Assembly (NCBI GenBank): GCA_003511885.1
Contig: DOIX01000174.1
Location: forward strand, 5,214-14,337
Direction: 5' to 3'
DNA from: Cyanobacteria bacterium UBA11153
GTDB taxonomy: Bacteria; Cyanobacteriota; Cyanobacteriia; Cyanobacteriales; Coleofasciculaceae
Length of the DNA stretch: 9,124 nucleotides
Of this stretch, positions 7,741 to 9,124 are shown in pieces. Each line of letters opens with the position of its first letter. Positions within the stretch are counted from its first letter, which is position 1. The translations under genes were made by a program, and so were the position numbers. The notes under the pieces are model-generated. The model was not told where the DNA came from. It saw only the letters and a program-made list of their open reading frames with translations, and searched no databases.

Positions 7741-7768
7741 CAGTTGACAGTTGACAATTGACAGTTGA
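7741..7768. repeat. Heptamer array CAGTTGA x4 between cheB and cheR
   Basis: Four tandem heptamers, three CAGTTGA and one CAATTGA, followed by CC. Across the unit junctions the array reads TTGACA three times (7744, 7751, 7758) and TTGACC once (7765). It is the same class of cyanobacterial STRR as the other arrays but with a different unit. Confidence 0.85.
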
Positions 7769-7780
7769 CCATTATCTAAT
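7751..7780 (+). promoter_or_regulatory. Possible promoter for cheR built from the heptamer array
   Basis: TTGACA (7751-7756) and TCTAAT (7775-7780) are separated by 18 bases and match the main sigma factor consensus 6/6 and 5/6. The TTGACA comes from the repeat array, so the match may be incidental. A transcript from here would have a leader of about 100 bases before cheR. Confidence 0.25.
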
Positions 7781-7846
7781 GGAAATTAAACCCATATCAA
7801 GGAAGTCTTCAAGGCTCTCTTCATCACCTTATTTCTGCTAATCCCA

Positions 7847-7863
7847 ATGTGGCGGTTGCTATA
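7847..7863 (+). repeat. 17-bp repeat upstream of cheR, inverted copy downstream
   Basis: ATGTGGCGGTTGCTATA here is the exact reverse complement of 9106-9122. The two copies flank cheR, 25 bases before its start codon and 32 bases after its stop codon. It may be a dispersed repeat of this genome, or the two ends of a small mobile or regulatory unit; I cannot tell which from one window. Confidence 0.85.
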
Positions 7864-7882
7864 TAATTAAAAATATGAGGAG
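7862..7882 (+). promoter_or_regulatory. cheR ribosome binding site, with a possible -10 box
   Basis: GAGGAG (7877-7882) is a strong Shine-Dalgarno six bases before the TTG at 7889 and decides that start. The ATG at 7875 is in another frame and closes after 11 codons. TATAAT at 7862-7867 is a perfect -10 hexamer without a good -35; it would give a leader of only about 15 bases and is weakly supported. It overlaps the end of the 17-bp repeat. Confidence 0.6.
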
Positions 7883-7888
7883 CTTAAG

Positions 7889-9073
7889 TTGCAAAATACA
7901 GACTTATTGAGTGACAACCTGACAGATGCTTTTATTAGGTTAATTGCCAAGCAGACTGGGCTGGAAATGAGAAATCGGGATCGCGCTGGGCTGAGGAATA
8001 ATATTTTTTTGAGGATGAAAGTCTTAAATCTAGATTTTCCCATTAATTATTATCATCTATTGCTATCAAATACTCCGGAGAGCGATCGCGAATGGCAAGA
8101 TTTTGCCGTTAATTTGACTAATCTTGAAAGTTATTTTTTTAGAGATAAAGAGCAGTTTAGTCTCCTGCGCAATCGCATTTTACCTGAAGTTATTCAAAGG
8201 CATCAAGATACCAAAACTATTCGGATTTGCAGTGCGGGATGTTCTACTGGAGAAGAGCCCTATTCTCTTGCTATTCTTCTTCATGAAATCATTCCGAATA
8301 TTGAGGAATGGAATCTGATGATTTTTGGGTTAGATATCAATCAAAAAGCCATCGAAAAAGCACAATTGGGAATTTATAGAAATTGGTCTTTTCGACATGT
8401 AGATCCAGATCTAAAACATCGATATTTTAGGTATATTAATCATCATTATCATATCGAGTATCAAATTCAGCAAAAGGTCATATTTAAAGAGGTTAATTTG
8501 CTTAAAGATCCTTTACCTCATCCTGACTCGCAACTCCATAATTTTGACTTGATTCTTTGCCGGAATGTCTTCATTTATTTTGATTCATCGGCGATTGCCC
8601 GAGTCTTGGATAAATTTTACCATACCCTCCAACCCCTGGGGTATCTAATCGCAGGTCATTCTGAACTTTACGGTCAAAATCTCGGTAAATTTCACACCAG
8701 AGTATTTCCCGAATCAATTATCTACCAACGTCCAGAAATTAACCTAATCTCAGAATCGTCATCGGGACAATATTTCACTCAGCCCCAAGTATCTCTACCT
8801 GAAAATAATGCCCTATCTTTAGCCACGGAACCAAATAATTTGACAATCGATTCTTTACTATTAAATATCCACAAAACCGATATCGAAATTGCCCTAGAAA
8901 AAAACAATCTCAATCTTCAGCATACAGCACTTACCCTACTCAAGCAACTCCCTCCCGATACCAAACTACCAAAAATGGGAAATCAAACAGTAGCTCAACT
9001 TATTTCACAACTGGAAGCAACATTAAATATGGGGAGCGGGAGAGGGGATCCCGACCTAGGGAATGAGGAATAA
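7889..9073 (+). CDS. cheR: Chemotaxis protein methyltransferase CheR, TTG start, extended tail
   Basis: A 394-residue S-adenosylmethionine-dependent enzyme that methylates receptor glutamates, opposing CheB. The N-terminal helical domain covers about residues 12-85 and includes the family's SYFFRD motif (81-86). The methyltransferase domain has CSAGCSTGEEPYS (114-126) as the SAM loop, FGLDIN (146-151) with D149 as the expected SAM-binding acid, and LILCRNVFIYFD (221-232). The usual CheR ends near residue 280; here about 110 more residues follow, of no family I recognise, with predicted helices around 320-380 and a Gly-rich end (MGSGRGDPDL). The TTG start is backed by GAGGAG six bases upstream and by the need to keep the N-terminal domain; the next in-frame ATG is codon 27. 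It lies 208 bases after cheB. Likely substrate: the MCP at 406-2289. Confidence 0.95.
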   Translation: MQNTDLLSDNLTDAFIRLIAKQTGLEMRNRDRAGLRNNIFLRMKVLNLDFPINYYHLLLSNTPESDREWQDFAVNLTNLESYFFRDKEQFSLLRNRILPEVIQRHQDTKTIRICSAGCSTGEEPYSLAILLHEIIPNIEEWNLMIFGLDINQKAIEKAQLGIYRNWSFRHVDPDLKHRYFRYINHHYHIEYQIQQKVIFKEVNLLKDPLPHPDSQLHNFDLILCRNVFIYFDSSAIARVLDKFYHTLQPLGYLIAGHSELYGQNLGKFHTRVFPESIIYQRPEINLISESSSGQYFTQPQVSLPENNALSLATEPNNLTIDSLLLNIHKTDIEIALEKNNLNLQHTALTLLKQLPPDTKLPKMGNQTVAQLISQLEATLNMGSGRGDPDLGNEE

Positions 9074-9080
9074 GCAATAG

Positions 9081-9106
9081 AAATAGTGATTGACAATCAA
9101 CTATTT
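9081..9106 (+). terminator. Hairpin after cheR, possible terminator
   Basis: AAATAGT (9081-9087) pairs with ACTATTT (9100-9106). Inside it GATT pairs with AATC around a GAC loop, with one bulged A at 9099. The hairpin starts 7 bases after the cheR stop. The 3' arm is T-rich, but no long T-run follows, so termination is plausible rather than certain. Confidence 0.4.
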
Positions 9107-9122
9107 ATAGCAACCGCCACAT
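9106..9122 (-). repeat. Inverted second copy of the 17-bp repeat, after cheR
   Basis: TATAGCAACCGCCACAT is the exact reverse complement of 7847-7863. It abuts the hairpin after cheR, and the window ends two bases later, so its full extent is not visible. Confidence 0.85.
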
Positions 9123-9124
9123 CG

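Noticed and set aside
7779..7841. 20-codon ORF in the cheB-cheR gap
   Set aside because: No ribosome binding site and Ser-rich composition typical of random AT-rich DNA.

Overview
The window is a stretch of cyanobacterial chromosome carrying four genes of one chemosensory (chemotaxis-like) pathway, all on the + strand: a methyl-accepting chemotaxis receptor (406-2289), a very large hybrid CheA histidine kinase with five N-terminal Hpt domains and a C-terminal receiver (2420-6493), the methylesterase CheB (6637-7680) and the methyltransferase CheR (7889-9073). A cyanobacterial origin is supported by six perfect HIP1 octamers (GCGATCGC), by degenerate heptanucleotide repeat arrays in the gaps between genes, and by the cyanobacterial style of the CheA Hpt repeats and the MCP signalling domain. 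A filamentous, gliding Oscillatoriales-type organism is my guess, not a proof. I see no tRNA, rRNA, CRISPR array or transposase gene.

Layout. Positions 1-405 hold no convincing gene: a three-unit heptamer repeat (42-62), a terminator-like hairpin (123-144), an orphan AGGAGGT (151-157) and a perfect 7-bp hairpin (285-301). The MCP-cheA gap (130 nt) and the cheA-cheB gap (143 nt) are both largely filled by heptamer arrays in opposite orientations: T/G-rich units begin at the stop codon and A/C-rich units run into the next start codon, so each gap can fold on itself. The cheB-cheR gap (208 nt) holds a different heptamer array rich in TTGACA, and a 17-bp sequence that recurs inverted after cheR. 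cheR starts at TTG behind a strong Shine-Dalgarno; the start of cheA and that of cheB have none.

How the genes fit together. The receptor senses through a periplasmic dCache-like domain and would control CheA autophosphorylation. Phosphate can pass to any of five intact Hpt histidines, to CheA's own receiver, and to the receiver of CheB. CheR and CheB would methylate and demethylate the receptor, whose adaptation-site glutamine/glutamate residues line up by hand with those of E. coli Tar and Tsr. No stand-alone CheW or CheY is present, so the coupling protein and the motor-side output must lie outside the window, or be partly replaced by CheA's own CheW-like and receiver domains. The output is probably type IV pilus or gliding motility, by analogy with other cyanobacterial Che systems; the sequence does not show it.
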